From: Opitutaceae bacterium | Lineage (GTDB): Bacteria > Verrucomicrobiota > Verrucomicrobiia > Opitutales > Opitutaceae | Assembly (NCBI GenBank): GCA_016795565.1 | Contig: JAEUGW010000039.1 | Location: 122,743 to 186,742 of the forward strand | DNA: 64,000 bases | Direction of reading: 5' to 3' | Part shown: positions 36,956 through 45,974 of the stretch, piece by piece | Layout of the letters: each line of letters opens with the position of its first letter | Position numbering within the stretch: position 1 is the first letter of the stretch | The notes under the pieces: model-generated | Seen by the model: only the letters and a program-made list of their open reading frames with translations | What the model was told of the DNA's origin: nothing | Databases searched by the model: none | Program-made: the position numbers and the translations under genes

Positions 36956-39052
36956 TCAGGAGTTGGCCAGGTGATGGGGCTCGGGATCCGTCCATTTGCC
37001 GTGCTCGCGGATGAGGGCGATCAGGCGGGAGTCGGCCTCAGCCTGGGGCAGGTTGTATTGGACGCAGGTTTTCCCCACGTAGAGGTTGATTTTGCCCGGC
37101 GCGCCGCCCACGTAGCCGAAATCGGCGTCGGCCATCTCGCCGGGCCCGTTGACGATGCAGCCCATGATGGCGATTTTCACGCCCTTGAGGTGGCCGGTCT
37201 GGGCGCGGATGCGCTGCGTGGTGGTCTGGAGGTCGAACAAGGTGCGGCCACAGCTCGGGCAGGCGACAAACTCCGTCTTCGAGATGCGCGCGCCGGCGCC
37301 TTGCAGGACGTTGTAGGCGAGTTTGGCCGCGCGGGCGGGGTCCGCCTCGGTCTCGATGCTGATCAGGTCGCCCAAGCCGTCACAGAGCAGGCTGCCGGTG
37401 AGGAAACTGGCTTCGAGGAGTTTGGAGAGGAAGCTGTTGTCGCCCCGCACGGCCGTCGCGGCCGTGTTGCGGATCCAGATCGGAGCCGGAGAACCGATGG
37501 CGTGCAAAAGGGCCGCCAGCCGCCGGTAAGCGCCGATGCTGTGGGTGGCACCACGGGTGGCTGAGAGGGTGAAGATGAGTGGAGCATCACCCAGGGTCAG
37601 CAGGGTTGACTCATAGGAAGCGAAATCATCGGGCGCTATCTCCGCCGCCAGAAAATGGCCGTGCCGACGGGCGAGAACCGCGTAGGCTTGGAGCAACGTC
37701 TCCTCCCCGGGGCCGAAGCGGTGGACGAGCAGGATTTTCGATCTTGGATTCTCGATATTCGATTCGATCTCCGCCGGCGTGAGAGACGGGTCGAGTTCGA
37801 GCGCCAGAAAATCGACGGGCAGCGGGCTGGCAACGGCGGTGGCCAGGTCGGCGGCGGAACTCACTGGCACCAGCAGGCCCTCGGCGGGCGTGTCCTTCAG
37901 CCTGGGAGCCGCCAAGGCTTTGGTGGTGTCGGCCAGATGAGCCAAGCTGGTGCGCACGATGACGCGCGGGGGCTGCTCCGGGCCGACGATGCACTTGTCG
38001 GGAAACTTCAGGACGGAAGTCTCGCGGCGGGCGAAATGGTAGGGATCCACCGGGTCGTTCGGCAGCATCTCAAAACGCTCAACGTTTAACGCTGAATTTT
38101 TAACGTCCAAGGTCGCAGGACTTGAGTGTTCAGTGTTGGGCGTTGAACGTTGGGCGTTGGAGTCTTGCCACAGGCTCATGGCCTTGTCGGCGATGGCGCG
38201 GGCCACGGGGATCTCGTAAACGGAGTCCTCGGTCAGCGACACGCGGATGGTGTCGCCGAGGCCGTCGAGCAACAGGCTGCCGATGCCGATGGCGGATTTG
38301 ATGCGGCCATCCTCGCCGTCACCCGCCTCGGTGACGCCGAGGTGGAGCGGGTAGTGCATGTCCTCCCGGTCCATGCGCTCGACGAGCAGCCGGTAGGCCT
38401 GGATCATGACCTTCGGGTTGCTCGACTTCATCGAGAGCATGATGGCGTGGTAGTCGTGGCTCCGGGCGATGCGGAGGAACTCCAGGGCACTCTCCACCAT
38501 GCCGAGCGGCGTGTCGCCGTAGCGGTTCATGATGCGGTCGGAGAGGGAGCCGTGGTTGGTGCCGATGCGCATGGCGCGGCCGAGTTCCTTGCTGCGCTTC
38601 ACCAGCGGGGAAAAGGACTCGTGCAACCGGGCCAGCTCGCGGTCGTAGTCGACGTCGGTGTATTCCTTGACGGCGAATTTCTTCTTGTCGGCGTAGTTGC
38701 CGGGATTCACGCGGATCTTTTCGACATGCTCGACGGCCTCCATCGCCGCGGCGGGCAGGAAATGGATGTCGGCCACCAGCGGGATGTGGCCAAAGCCCGC
38801 CGCCGTGAACTGCGCGCGGATGTCCTTCAGGCATTTCGCGGCGGCGACATTGGGCGCGGTGATGCGGACGATCTCGCAGCCGACCTCGGCCAGCGCGATG
38901 GACTGCCGCACCGTGGCGGCGATGTCCTGGGTGTCGCTCGTCGTCATCGACTGGATGCGGACGGGGTGCGTGCCGCCGACGCCGACGCCCCCGACCATCA
39001 CCTCGGTGGTGCGGCGGCGGACAGGGTGATAGCGGGAGGCGCAGTAGGACAT
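36956..39052 (-). CDS. ispG: (E)-4-hydroxy-3-methylbut-2-enyl-diphosphate synthase, long form, with repeat-derived insertions
   Basis: IspG reduces MEcPP to HMBPP in the MEP isoprenoid pathway with a 4Fe-4S cluster. The 698-residue form has the N-terminal TIM barrel (GTHPVRIQSMTTSDTQD; NHGSLSDRIMNRYG), a central extra domain as in Chlamydiae/plant-type IspG, and the C-terminal cluster domain with Cys598, Cys601 and Cys632 plus Glu639 (CIVNGPGE). Two tracts look foreign: ~298-329 (NAQRSTPNTEHSS... ending SALNVERFE) and ~429-440 (ESNIENPRSKI). The first matches repeat DNA also found in the DUF58 gene. Start MSYCASRYHPVRRRT at 39052; further upstream codons are rejected. It reads towards dnaA. 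Confidence 0.95.
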   Translation of the reverse strand: MSYCASRYHPVRRRTTEVMVGGVGVGGTHPVRIQSMTTSDTQDIAATVRQSIALAEVGCEIVRITAPNVAAAKCLKDIRAQFTAAGFGHIPLVADIHFLPAAAMEAVEHVEKIRVNPGNYADKKKFAVKEYTDVDYDRELARLHESFSPLVKRSKELGRAMRIGTNHGSLSDRIMNRYGDTPLGMVESALEFLRIARSHDYHAIMLSMKSSNPKVMIQAYRLLVERMDREDMHYPLHLGVTEAGDGEDGRIKSAIGIGSLLLDGLGDTIRVSLTEDSVYEIPVARAIADKAMSLWQDSNAQRSTPNTEHSSPATLDVKNSALNVERFEMLPNDPVDPYHFARRETSVLKFPDKCIVGPEQPPRVIVRTSLAHLADTTKALAAPRLKDTPAEGLLVPVSSAADLATAVASPLPVDFLALELDPSLTPAEIESNIENPRSKILLVHRFGPGEETLLQAYAVLARRHGHFLAAEIAPDDFASYESTLLTLGDAPLIFTLSATRGATHSIGAYRRLAALLHAIGSPAPIWIRNTAATAVRGDNSFLSKLLEASFLTGSLLCDGLGDLISIETEADPARAAKLAYNVLQGAGARISKTEFVACPSCGRTLFDLQTTTQRIRAQTGHLKGVKIAIMGCIVNGPGEMADADFGYVGGAPGKINLYVGKTCVQYNLPQAEADSRLIALIREHGKWTDPEPHHLANS
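37733..37768. repeat. AT-rich repeat insertion in ispG
   Basis: On the gene strand GAATCGAATATCGAGAATC resembles GAATCAAAAATCGAAAATC from ispA (about 16 of 19 positions). It encodes ESNIENPR in IspG and ESKIENLR in IspA, in the same frame. Confidence 0.6.
38066..38163. repeat. CAACGTTCAACGC-type repeat insertion in ispG
   Basis: The segment is built of TTCAACGC/GCGTTGAAC-like units and encodes about 32 residues between KAMSLWQD and MLPNDPVDPYHF. The same unit family opens the DUF58 gene (48799-48888), in the same reading frame. Confidence 0.8.
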
Positions 39053-39137
39053 GCGGCGAAAGTTACGAAACCGGGAACCCGGGACAAGCGGCAAGCACCG
39101 GAGCGAATCCGCCCAAGCCCGGCCGGCAAAAACCCTT

Positions 39138-40574
39138 TCACTTACCGGCGGGGGCCGGCTTGGTGGCTTCCTTGGCCGGGGCGTCGGCCTTGAAATCGTT
39201 GACCAGTCGCCGGATGTCGCCGAACACCGTGACATACAGCACCATCATGAGCAGCAGCACCATGAAGGCGCTTTGCGTGGTCAGGATGAAGTTGGTGGGC
39301 AGGGGGCGGCCGCGGAGCCGGGCGATGGTGGCGAGCAGGATGTGTCCGCCGTCGAGGACGGGGATGGGCAGCAGGTTGAAGATGGCCAGGTTGACGTTGA
39401 TCAGGATGGCGAACCAGAGGGCGTAGCGCAGGGGGAAGTCGGACTGGCCGGCGTTCCAGAAGCCTCGCCCGATGCCGATGGGCCCGCTCAGGTTGGAAAA
39501 GGACAGGTCGCCCTTGGGACTCACCAAGCTCCAGAGCGTGCGGAAGGTGGTGTCCACGATCTCGGATATCTGGGTCCAGGGCGATTCCTTGAGCAGGCTG
39601 AAATTGGTCCGCTGGGTCAGGCCGGTGAGCGGGTGAGGCCGGCCCGTGACCGTGGCGGGCACGGTGAGCACGACGCCCTGTCCCTGGCGGCGCACGGTGA
39701 GTTGCACGGATTGATTCGGATGAGTGCGCAGGTAGTCGAAGAGGACTTCCGGTGCCGTGACGGCCCGGTCGGCGACGGCGGTGATCTCATCGTTCGCCTG
39801 GAAGCCCAGGGCGGCGCCGGGTGAACCGGGGGACACCTGGTCAATGATGGTCGCAAAGGCGGGTGAGACGCCGATGGTGCGGAAGCGCTCGTCGCCGGAC
39901 CGCTGCGGGCTCGCGGTGATCTCGAGGAGTTGCCCCTCCCGCTCGATGCCCAGCCGCACCAGGCGCTGGCCGTCCTGCTGGGTGCCGGTGCCGAGCACGA
40001 GCGCGGACTTGAACTGGTTCCAGTCCTGCACCGGGCGGCCGTCCACTTGGCGGATGATGTCGTTTGCTTTCAGACCCGCTGCGGCCGCCGGGCTGGGCGC
40101 CTCGGTGCCGTCGGCCAGTTTCAAGGTGGGGATGACATAGCCGATCCGGGTGGTGGCCAGGTATTCGGGAGCGGGCCGGCCGGCGAACCAGAGGATGGTG
40201 GCCAGGGCGAAGGCAAAGATGACGTTGAAAAACGCCCCGGCGGCAAAGACCGCCACCTTCGTGGTGTAGGTGATCGGGGGGAGCTTCTCGGCTTCGATGT
40301 CGGACTCGCCCTCGATCGCGGCCATGTCCGCCAGTTGGGGCAGGGCGACATAGCCGCCCAGCGGAATCCAGGAGAGGCGGTATTCCACGCCATCGCGGCC
40401 GGTTCGCTTCCAGATGGCCGGCCCAAAGCCGATGGAGAACCGGGTGACCTTCACGCCGCGGCGGCGGGCCGCGAGAAAGTGGCCGAGTTCATGCACGAAG
40501 ATCGACCCGCCGAAGAAGAGGACGATCAGGGTGAGCGACCAGAGATTGCTGAAGAGGCTGGAAATGAAATCCAT
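39138..40574 (-). CDS. rseP: Site-2 intramembrane zinc protease (RseP type)
   Basis: The 478-residue inner-membrane protein has the zinc-binding HELGH at 28-32 in the first transmembrane helix. A second membrane segment and two PDZ-like domains follow (APSPAAAAGLKANDIIRQVDG and VSPGSPGAALGFQANDEI). The C-terminal NLLPIPVLDGGH carries the third zinc ligand. RseP cleaves membrane anti-sigma factors and cleared signal peptides. It is in the usual uppS-cdsA-dxr-rseP order, 56 nt after dxr. The presence of RseP suggests a sigmaE-like envelope stress pathway; no anti-sigma factor is visible here. Confidence 0.95.
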   Translation of the reverse strand: MDFISSLFSNLWSLTLIVLFFGGSIFVHELGHFLAARRRGVKVTRFSIGFGPAIWKRTGRDGVEYRLSWIPLGGYVALPQLADMAAIEGESDIEAEKLPPITYTTKVAVFAAGAFFNVIFAFALATILWFAGRPAPEYLATTRIGYVIPTLKLADGTEAPSPAAAAGLKANDIIRQVDGRPVQDWNQFKSALVLGTGTQQDGQRLVRLGIEREGQLLEITASPQRSGDERFRTIGVSPAFATIIDQVSPGSPGAALGFQANDEITAVADRAVTAPEVLFDYLRTHPNQSVQLTVRRQGQGVVLTVPATVTGRPHPLTGLTQRTNFSLLKESPWTQISEIVDTTFRTLWSLVSPKGDLSFSNLSGPIGIGRGFWNAGQSDFPLRYALWFAILINVNLAIFNLLPIPVLDGGHILLATIARLRGRPLPTNFILTTQSAFMVLLLMMVLYVTVFGDIRRLVNDFKADAPAKEATKPAPAGK

Positions 40575-40630
40575 GTGGGGGACGGATCATGCAGCAGGCC
40601 GAAGGGCGGCACTGCGGCCAAGACGGGTGG

Positions 40631-41806
40631 CTAAGATTGGTGGGTGAAGGTGGCGGCGACACGCCGGGCTGCGGCGTCAACGGCGAGGACCTGATCGAGG
40701 GTGGAAGGTTCGATCAATTCTATCGCACCCAGAGTCTTTTCGATAATCCGGGGAATCGCAAGGTAGGGGACCTGCTTTTTCAGGAAAGCGGCGACGGCCA
40801 CCTCGTTGGCTGCGTTAAAGACGGCCGGGGCGGTGCCGCCGGCGGCCATGGACTCGCGCGCCAGCCGCAGGCAGGGGTAGCGGGCCTCGTCAACGGGACG
40901 GAAATCGAGGGCAAAGACCCGGTCGAGCGACAGGGCGGCGTCCGTGCCCGCCCGGGCCCGTTCCGGATAGAGGAGGCAGTGCTGGATGGGGAAGGTCATT
41001 GACGGCGGGCAGAGCTGCGCGAGCAGCGAGCCGTCGGTGAACTCGACGAGGCAGTGCATGATGCTCTGCGCGTGCAGCACGGCCTGGCATTGCTCCGCGC
41101 GCAGGCCGAAGAGCCACTGCGCCTCGATGAGTTCGAGGCCCTTGTTCGCCAGCGTGGCGGAGTCCACGGTAATCTTCGGCCCCATGGCCCAGTTGGGATG
41201 CTTGAGCGCGTCGGCCGGGGTGACCTGGGCCAGTCTTTCCAGCGGCCAGTCGCGGAAGGCGCCGCCGGAGGCCGTGAGCACGAGTCGGCGGACATCAGCT
41301 GCGCGGTGACCCTCGAGGCACTGGAAGACGGCGTTGTGCTCGCTGTCCACCGGCAGCAACCGGCTGCCGCTGGCCTTGGCCGCCGCCATTACGAACTTGC
41401 CGGCCAGAACGAGAATTTCCTTCGAGGCGAGGGCGATGGTCTTTTTCGCGGCGATGGCGGCGAGGGTGGGTGCCAGCGCGGTGGTGCCGACGATGGCCAC
41501 CAGCACGATGTCGGCTTCGGGCAGAGCCGCGAGTTCGCACAGCCCCTCCGCGCCGCCGTGGAAAGTGGTGCCAGCCGGAAAGGCGCCGCCCTTGCGCGCC
41601 TCGGCGAGGGCGGCCGGGTCGTGGAGTCCGACCTGGCGGACGCCAAACTGCCGGGCGATCTCCGCGAGGCGCTGGTGCTTGCCGTGGGCGGCGATGCCGA
41701 TGAGTTCCAGCCGGTCGGGGTGCGCGGCGATGACCCGGAGCGTGCTTTCGCCGATGGAGCCGGTGGCCCCGAGGAGCACGACGCGTTTGCGAGAGGGGGA
41801 AGGCAA
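40631..41806 (-). CDS. dxr: 1-deoxy-D-xylulose-5-phosphate reductoisomerase
   Basis: Dxr (IspC) converts DXP to MEP with NADPH, the first committed step of the MEP pathway. The 391-residue protein has the N-terminal nucleotide motif LGATGSIGESTL (~12-23), LASKEILV with the catalytic-domain Lys/Glu, PVDSEHNAVFQC, SGGAFRD, and the metal-ligand region NMGPKITVDSATLANKGLELIEA (here WAMGPK). No anomalies seen. Together with ispG and ispA in the same window it supplies C5 units for undecaprenyl phosphate. Confidence 0.97.
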   Translation of the reverse strand: MPSPSRKRVVLLGATGSIGESTLRVIAAHPDRLELIGIAAHGKHQRLAEIARQFGVRQVGLHDPAALAEARKGGAFPAGTTFHGGAEGLCELAALPEADIVLVAIVGTTALAPTLAAIAAKKTIALASKEILVLAGKFVMAAAKASGSRLLPVDSEHNAVFQCLEGHRAADVRRLVLTASGGAFRDWPLERLAQVTPADALKHPNWAMGPKITVDSATLANKGLELIEAQWLFGLRAEQCQAVLHAQSIMHCLVEFTDGSLLAQLCPPSMTFPIQHCLLYPERARAGTDAALSLDRVFALDFRPVDEARYPCLRLARESMAAGGTAPAVFNAANEVAVAAFLKKQVPYLAIPRIIEKTLGAIELIEPSTLDQVLAVDAAARRVAATFTHQS

Positions 41807-41886
41807 GGGAAAGGGAGTGGGGGAGTGAGTGAGAAGAATCTGGAGATGGGGCCGGTTCCTTATTCCCTCATTCCCTTACTCCCTTC
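41807..41886. repeat. AAGGGAGTAAGGGAATGAG-type inverted repeat
   Basis: The cdsA-dxr gap contains a purine tract (41807-41835) and a complementary pyrimidine tract (41868-41886) around a GC-rich loop. It is imperfect and looks like another dispersed palindrome family. It lies between co-transcribed genes. Confidence 0.55.
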
Positions 41887-41892
41887 TGCTGC

Positions 41893-42735
41893 TCACACCA
41901 GGAACAGGAAAATAAAATACGCCACCGGCGCGGTCAGGAGCAGGCTGTCGGTCAGGTCGAAGGCGCCGCCGATGCCCGGAATGAGCTGCCCGGTATCCTT
42001 GGTGTCGGCCCGGCGCTTGATGGCGGACTCCATCAGGTCGGAAATGATGGCGATGATCGCCAGCGGCACGGCGATGGCCGCCGCGATGGCCGGGGTCAGG
42101 CTCTCGGGCAGCCGGTCGGAGGCGAAGAAGGCGATGCCTGCGCCGATCCCGGCGGAGATGAGCACGCCGCCGACGGCTCCTTCCCAGGTTTTTTTCGGGC
42201 TGATCTCGGGGGCCAGCTTGTGCCGGCCGAGGAGCAGGCCGGTGAGCAGGGCCCCGACGTCGCAGAACTTGGCCACGGCCACGACCCACAGGCAGAGGGT
42301 CAGGTTTTCACCGCTGTCGGCGTCGCGCATGAGGATGCGGACGAGGAAGTGCAGCAGGTAGGGAATATAGAGCAGGCCGCCGATGGTGGCGGCGATGGTC
42401 TCGACGCGCGTGGCGGTGTTCCGCTCACGCAGGCTGCGGATGCAGGCCACCACCAGGGCCAGCACCAACAGGCCGGCGGCCACGCTGCCGGGCGCCTCGG
42501 CCTCCTCCGTGAACCAGGCGAGATAATACGGCCCGGCGAGCATCAGGGCGGCGAAGCCGAGGCCCATGCCGTGGAAGGCCTTGGCACCCATCTTCGCGGT
42601 CAGCCCGTAGAACTCGTGCAGCGTGAGCACGGCGAGGAGCGTCGCCAGCGCCACGGCCGCGTGTGCGCCAAAAAGGTAAAGGCCGCCAAGGATGACGGTC
42701 CACAAGACGAGGGTGCTGAGGATGCGGGCAAGCAC
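41893..42735 (-). CDS. cdsA: Phosphatidate cytidylyltransferase
   Basis: CdsA makes CDP-diacylglycerol for phospholipid synthesis in the inner membrane. The 280-residue protein has about eight hydrophobic helices. Its C-terminal signature is SDLMESAIKRRADTKDTG followed by IPGIGGAFDLTDS, the Cds family pattern with conserved Ser, Lys-Arg and Asp residues. The usual GHGGVLDRxDS is GIGGAFDLTDS here, a mild variant. It is 22 nt after uppS and 86 nt before dxr. Confidence 0.94.
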   Translation of the reverse strand: MLARILSTLVLWTVILGGLYLFGAHAAVALATLLAVLTLHEFYGLTAKMGAKAFHGMGLGFAALMLAGPYYLAWFTEEAEAPGSVAAGLLVLALVVACIRSLRERNTATRVETIAATIGGLLYIPYLLHFLVRILMRDADSGENLTLCLWVVAVAKFCDVGALLTGLLLGRHKLAPEISPKKTWEGAVGGVLISAGIGAGIAFFASDRLPESLTPAIAAAIAVPLAIIAIISDLMESAIKRRADTKDTGQLIPGIGGAFDLTDSLLLTAPVAYFIFLFLV

Positions 42736-42757
42736 GGCAGGAGTAGGCGCGGCGCGA

Positions 42758-43501
42758 TTATTGGGCGCCAGACTTAATTTGCTCGGCGGTCAGCCCATAG
42801 CGCCGCTCGCGGCGGCCATACTCGTCCACCGCAGCCTGGAGATCGGCCTTCCCGAAGTCCGGCCAGAGGACCGGGGTGAAGACGAACTCCGCGTAGGCCC
42901 CCTGCAGGAGGAGGAAGTTGCTCAGGCGCGTCTCGCCCGAGGTGCGGATGATGAGGTCGGGATCAGGCAGGTCGGCCGTGTAGAGGTAGCGGCTGAACTG
43001 CTCCCAGGATGAGTCCGTGAGCTGCTCCGTGCCGGCCGCCACGGCGGCGGCGTAGGCGCGGGCCGCGTCGGCGACCTCCGAGCGCGCGCCATAGTTGAGC
43101 GCCAGGATAAAATGCCAGGCGGTGAAATGGCGGGTCGCCGCCTCGGTTTCGCGGAGGAGCTGCCGCACGCCCGCCGGCATGTGGTCGGTGCGGCCGATGG
43201 TGCGGAAGCGCACGCCATCGCGCACGAAGGTCGCCAATTCCTGCCGCAGGTAATACTCGAGCAGGCCCATCAGCCCACCGACCTCGTCGGCCGGCCGCTT
43301 CCAGTTTTCCACGGAGAATGCGTAGAGCGTGATGTAGCGGATGCCGATCTCGCGGGCGGCGTTCATGGCGGTGCGCACCGCCTCGACCCCGCGCCGGTGG
43401 CCCTCCAGCCGGGGCAGGCCGCGCTGCCGGGCCCAGCGGCCGTTGCCATCCATGATGATGGCGACGTGTTGGGGGATTCTGGCGGAGCCGGGGGACGACA
43501 T
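42758..43501 (-). CDS. uppS: Undecaprenyl (polyprenyl) diphosphate synthase
   Basis: UppS is the cis-prenyltransferase that makes the C55 lipid carrier. The 247-residue sequence has HVAIIMDGNGRWAR (catalytic Asp18), GHRRGVEAVR, TLYAFSVENWKRP, LNYGARSE, and DLIIRTSGETRLSNFLLLQGAYAEF with the conserved Arg-Ser-Gly and final Glu. Start MSSPGSARIPQHV at 43501; an upstream in-frame stretch is rejected. It opens the uppS-cdsA-dxr-rseP-ispG run and is divergent from phhB, with 98 nt between starts. Confidence 0.96.
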   Translation of the reverse strand: MSSPGSARIPQHVAIIMDGNGRWARQRGLPRLEGHRRGVEAVRTAMNAAREIGIRYITLYAFSVENWKRPADEVGGLMGLLEYYLRQELATFVRDGVRFRTIGRTDHMPAGVRQLLRETEAATRHFTAWHFILALNYGARSEVADAARAYAAAVAAGTEQLTDSSWEQFSRYLYTADLPDPDLIIRTSGETRLSNFLLLQGAYAEFVFTPVLWPDFGKADLQAAVDEYGRRERRYGLTAEQIKSGAQ

Positions 43502-43599
43502 GCGTGGCGGGAGATTGAGGGCACGGCCGGTGCGTTTGACAAGCCCGCCTTCGCGCGGGCACGGCTTGCCTTGCCCGCCGGGGCGGGCAGATTCACCGC

Positions 43600-43911
43600 A
43601 TGGCAACCCAACCCCTCACCCCGGCGGAAGTCCACGCGGCGCTGCCGTCCCTGCCGGGCTGGAAGCATGACCGCGACGCCCTCGCGAAGGAGTTCAAATT
43701 CGGCAGCTTCAAGGAGGCGCTGGCCTTCATGGTGCGCGTGGGTTTTGAGGCCGAGGCGATGGATCATCACCCGGACTGGACGAACATCTACAACCGCGTC
43801 GCCATCCGCCTGAACACGCATGACGCCGGCGGCAAGGTCACGGCGAAGGATGTGGCGCTGGCCGCCAAGATCCAGGCGCTGGCGACAGCCGCCTACTCAG
43901 CCAAAAGCTGA
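43600..43911 (+). CDS. phhB: Pterin-4a-carbinolamine dehydratase
   Basis: The 103-residue protein has the family signature: EAMDHHPDW with the catalytic His pair, then YNRVAIRLNTHD. It dehydrates the 4a-hydroxy-tetrahydropterin formed by aromatic amino-acid hydroxylases and may have other pterin roles. No hydroxylase gene lies nearby. It is a lone short transcription unit, with a 22-bp palindrome after it. Confidence 0.93.
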   Translation: MATQPLTPAEVHAALPSLPGWKHDRDALAKEFKFGSFKEALAFMVRVGFEAEAMDHHPDWTNIYNRVAIRLNTHDAGGKVTAKDVALAAKIQALATAAYSAKS

Positions 43912-44004
43912 GTAGGACTCCTTCACCCACAGATACCCTGCGGTCTGAAAATAGGGCCCTCCTGCATTGCCATCGAGGTTCCGTTCACCTTTCGGTGCCT
44001 GACT

Positions 44005-44062
44005 GTGGGAGCGAGCTTGCTCGCGACATCGCCCAAAAAGTCGCGAGCAAGCTCGCTCCCAC
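44005..44062. repeat. Perfect 22-nt inverted repeat between convergent genes
   Basis: Arms 44005-44026 and 44041-44062 (GTGGGAGCGAGC.../...GCTCGCTCCCAC) are perfectly complementary, with a 14-nt loop. It lies between phhB and the convergent hydrolase gene, where it could act as a bidirectional terminator. The motif resembles REP-type elements of other phyla. Confidence 0.85.
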
Positions 44063-44085
44063 ATTTCCCAACTGCATAGTTTGGC

Positions 44086-45054
44086 TCAGAGGTCCCGGAA
44101 GAAATTGAAGGTGCGGTCGCTCTCGCCGGGCAGGTAGGCTTCGTGGGCGTAGTCCGGGTAGAGCACCATCTCCTTCGGCGCGGTGATCTTGTTGTAGGCG
44201 GCGAATTGCGTGGAGGGCGGGCAGATCGGGTCCATCAGGCAGGTGAACATGAGCACCTCGGCCTTGATGCGCGGGGCGAGGTGCTGGCAATCAATGTAGC
44301 CGAGCTTGGTGAAGACTTCCCTCTCCCGCCGGTGCAACGGATCGGACTGGCGGAACCAGGTGCGCAGTTCCTCATAGGCATCCTTGGCCAGGTCCATCTC
44401 CCACACCCGCTGGAAATCGCAGAGGAAGGGGAAGACCGGCGCCGCGCGTTTGATGCGCGGTTCCAGCGCGGCGCAGGCCAGGGTCAGCGCCCCGCCTTGG
44501 GACAGGCCCATGGCGCCGACACGCGCGGCGTCCACCTCGGGGAAACCCATCACGACGCGCGCCAGCTGCGCGGTATCGAGAAAAATCTGCCGGAAGGCGA
44601 GCTTGCGGGGGTCGGGATCATCGAGGCCGCGGATGATGTGGCCGCGATACGTCGTGCCCAGCACCCGGCCCGAGTCTTCCGAGCGGCCGCCCTGGCCGCG
44701 GCAATCGAGGGCCGCCACGCAGAAGCCCTCGCCCGACCACGCCAGCCGCGGGGAGAAATCGCCGCTGTGGCCGCTGTAGCCGTGAAACTGCAGGACGGCG
44801 GGATTCTTGCCGGAGGATTTTTTCGGGCGGACGTATTTGGCGTAAACTCGCGCGCCACCGACTCCGGTGAACCACAGGTCGAAGACCTCGCTGTGCCGCG
44901 GCGTGAGCTCCGTGGATGGCACCAACTCCGGCTGCGGATCGGTGGCGTCGAGTTCGCGCAGGGCCGCGTCCCAATAGGCGTCGAAATCAGCGGGGCGGGG
45001 ATTCAGGCCCGGGTAGGTTTTCAGTTCGGCGAGCGGCTTGTCGATCAACGGCAT
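44086..45054 (-). CDS. Acetylxylan esterase / cephalosporin-C deacetylase (CE7) family hydrolase
   Basis: The 322-residue alpha/beta hydrolase has the CE7 features: DCRGQGGRS (~117-125), HIIRGLDDP, the nucleophile elbow GLSQGG with Ser185, Asp275 in DPICPPSTQFAAYN, and His304 in DYAHEAY. It removes acetyl groups from short xylo-oligosaccharides or similar acetyl esters. No signal peptide, so it is cytoplasmic. No other plant-polysaccharide genes are adjacent; the substrate is inferred from the family. Confidence 0.9.
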   Translation of the reverse strand: MPLIDKPLAELKTYPGLNPRPADFDAYWDAALRELDATDPQPELVPSTELTPRHSEVFDLWFTGVGGARVYAKYVRPKKSSGKNPAVLQFHGYSGHSGDFSPRLAWSGEGFCVAALDCRGQGGRSEDSGRVLGTTYRGHIIRGLDDPDPRKLAFRQIFLDTAQLARVVMGFPEVDAARVGAMGLSQGGALTLACAALEPRIKRAAPVFPFLCDFQRVWEMDLAKDAYEELRTWFRQSDPLHRREREVFTKLGYIDCQHLAPRIKAEVLMFTCLMDPICPPSTQFAAYNKITAPKEMVLYPDYAHEAYLPGESDRTFNFFRDL

Positions 45055-45074
45055 GGAAGAAGGGAGTCAGATTT

Positions 45075-45920
45075 TCAAAAGACGCGCAAGAACGAGCGGG
45101 GTCCGGCATCGACGGCCGTGATGACGCCGTCGGCCGGGTGAGTGGCGACCAGCCGGCCCGTCGTGTCGAACTCGCCCAGAGCGCGGCCGTCCGCCAGCGG
45201 CACGAAATGGCGCCGCGCATCGGAATCGTAGCCGAGAGAGACCGGGGCGACCGCCGCGCCAAGTGTAATACAATGCGTTACATTCCCCTCTGGGGCGAGG
45301 GCTCCAACCTGGGCTCGGCCGGCGGCGGCGAAAAGCGCAAGCAGGCGGTTGCCGCGCTGGTCGTAAGCCAGGCCGGCGATCCGGCCCGCGATACCCTGCA
45401 CCTCAACCCGGCGCACAAACTCACCGTAGAGGGTCAGCTCGACCACCGAGCGACCGTCGGGATGCACCGCAAACAGGTGCCGATCACTGGAACGGATGGC
45501 GAGGTCGGCGGAGGGGGCACCGTTGCCGGCTTCTGCCGGCCCGGTGTTTGTCCCGACAACTTTGTCCTTCGGCAAATTGTCGGGCAAAGCCAGCGGCATC
45601 TCGCGGAGGATTTTTCCGGAAGGCCGCTCGATGACGCGGATGACTTGCGCGGGGGCGACGCGGACGAAGAGATGATCGGTGTTGAAATCGTAGGCCAGGC
45701 CCACGGCCTGCTCGCCGGGCTTGAGCGCATTGGGAATGGCCGTGCCCGCCGGGCCCAGATCCTGCACGGCGAAGCGGTCGACGGTTGTGACGTAGACGTG
45801 ATTGGGTCCTCGTGTGGCGCAGCCGCCTCCGCCCAAGGCTACGGCGACCAGGGCCGAGAGCCAGGCGCGGCGCGGCTTTCGGGTTGTCTCACCGCGCCGG
45901 GGTCGTGTTAGTGGGGGCAT
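45075..45920 (-). CDS. Lipoprotein with beta-propeller-like repeats, carrying a repeat-derived tract
   Basis: The 281-residue protein has a long basic N-terminus and a hydrophobic segment ending in GGGGC, giving a likely lipid-modified Cys34. The rest contains repeated patterns such as VGLAYDFNTDHLFVRV, AGLAYDQRGNRLLALF and SLGYDSDARRHFVPL, typical of beta-propeller blades. Function unknown. Residues about 113-135 (VVGTNTGPAEAGNGAP) share 12 of 13 residues of GTNTGPAAAGNGA in IspA and are encoded by the same repeat DNA. It sits between two genes of unrelated function. Confidence 0.65.
   Translation of the reverse strand: MPPLTRPRRGETTRKPRRAWLSALVAVALGGGGCATRGPNHVYVTTVDRFAVQDLGPAGTAIPNALKPGEQAVGLAYDFNTDHLFVRVAPAQVIRVIERPSGKILREMPLALPDNLPKDKVVGTNTGPAEAGNGAPSADLAIRSSDRHLFAVHPDGRSVVELTLYGEFVRRVEVQGIAGRIAGLAYDQRGNRLLALFAAAGRAQVGALAPEGNVTHCITLGAAVAPVSLGYDSDARRHFVPLADGRALGEFDTTGRLVATHPADGVITAVDAGPRSFLRVF
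45517..45584. repeat. Repeat insertion in frame in the lipoprotein gene
   Basis: Bases 45517-45555 match the ispA insert core (27779-27817) at about 34 of 39 positions. CCCGACAA (45552-45559) and TTGTCGGG (45577-45584) add a perfect 8-nt inverted repeat. The two gene copies are read in the same frame and orientation. Confidence 0.8.
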
Positions 45921-45974
45921 CGGCGCCGTATCCCATCACCGGGGCCGGCCGCGTAAACCACAATTTCTCCCCGT

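Noticed and set aside
39053..39235. N-terminal extension of ispG
   Set aside because: The family starts near MSYCASRYHPVRRRT; the extension is Ser/Arg/Pro-rich and covers the gap and the end of the rseP gene.
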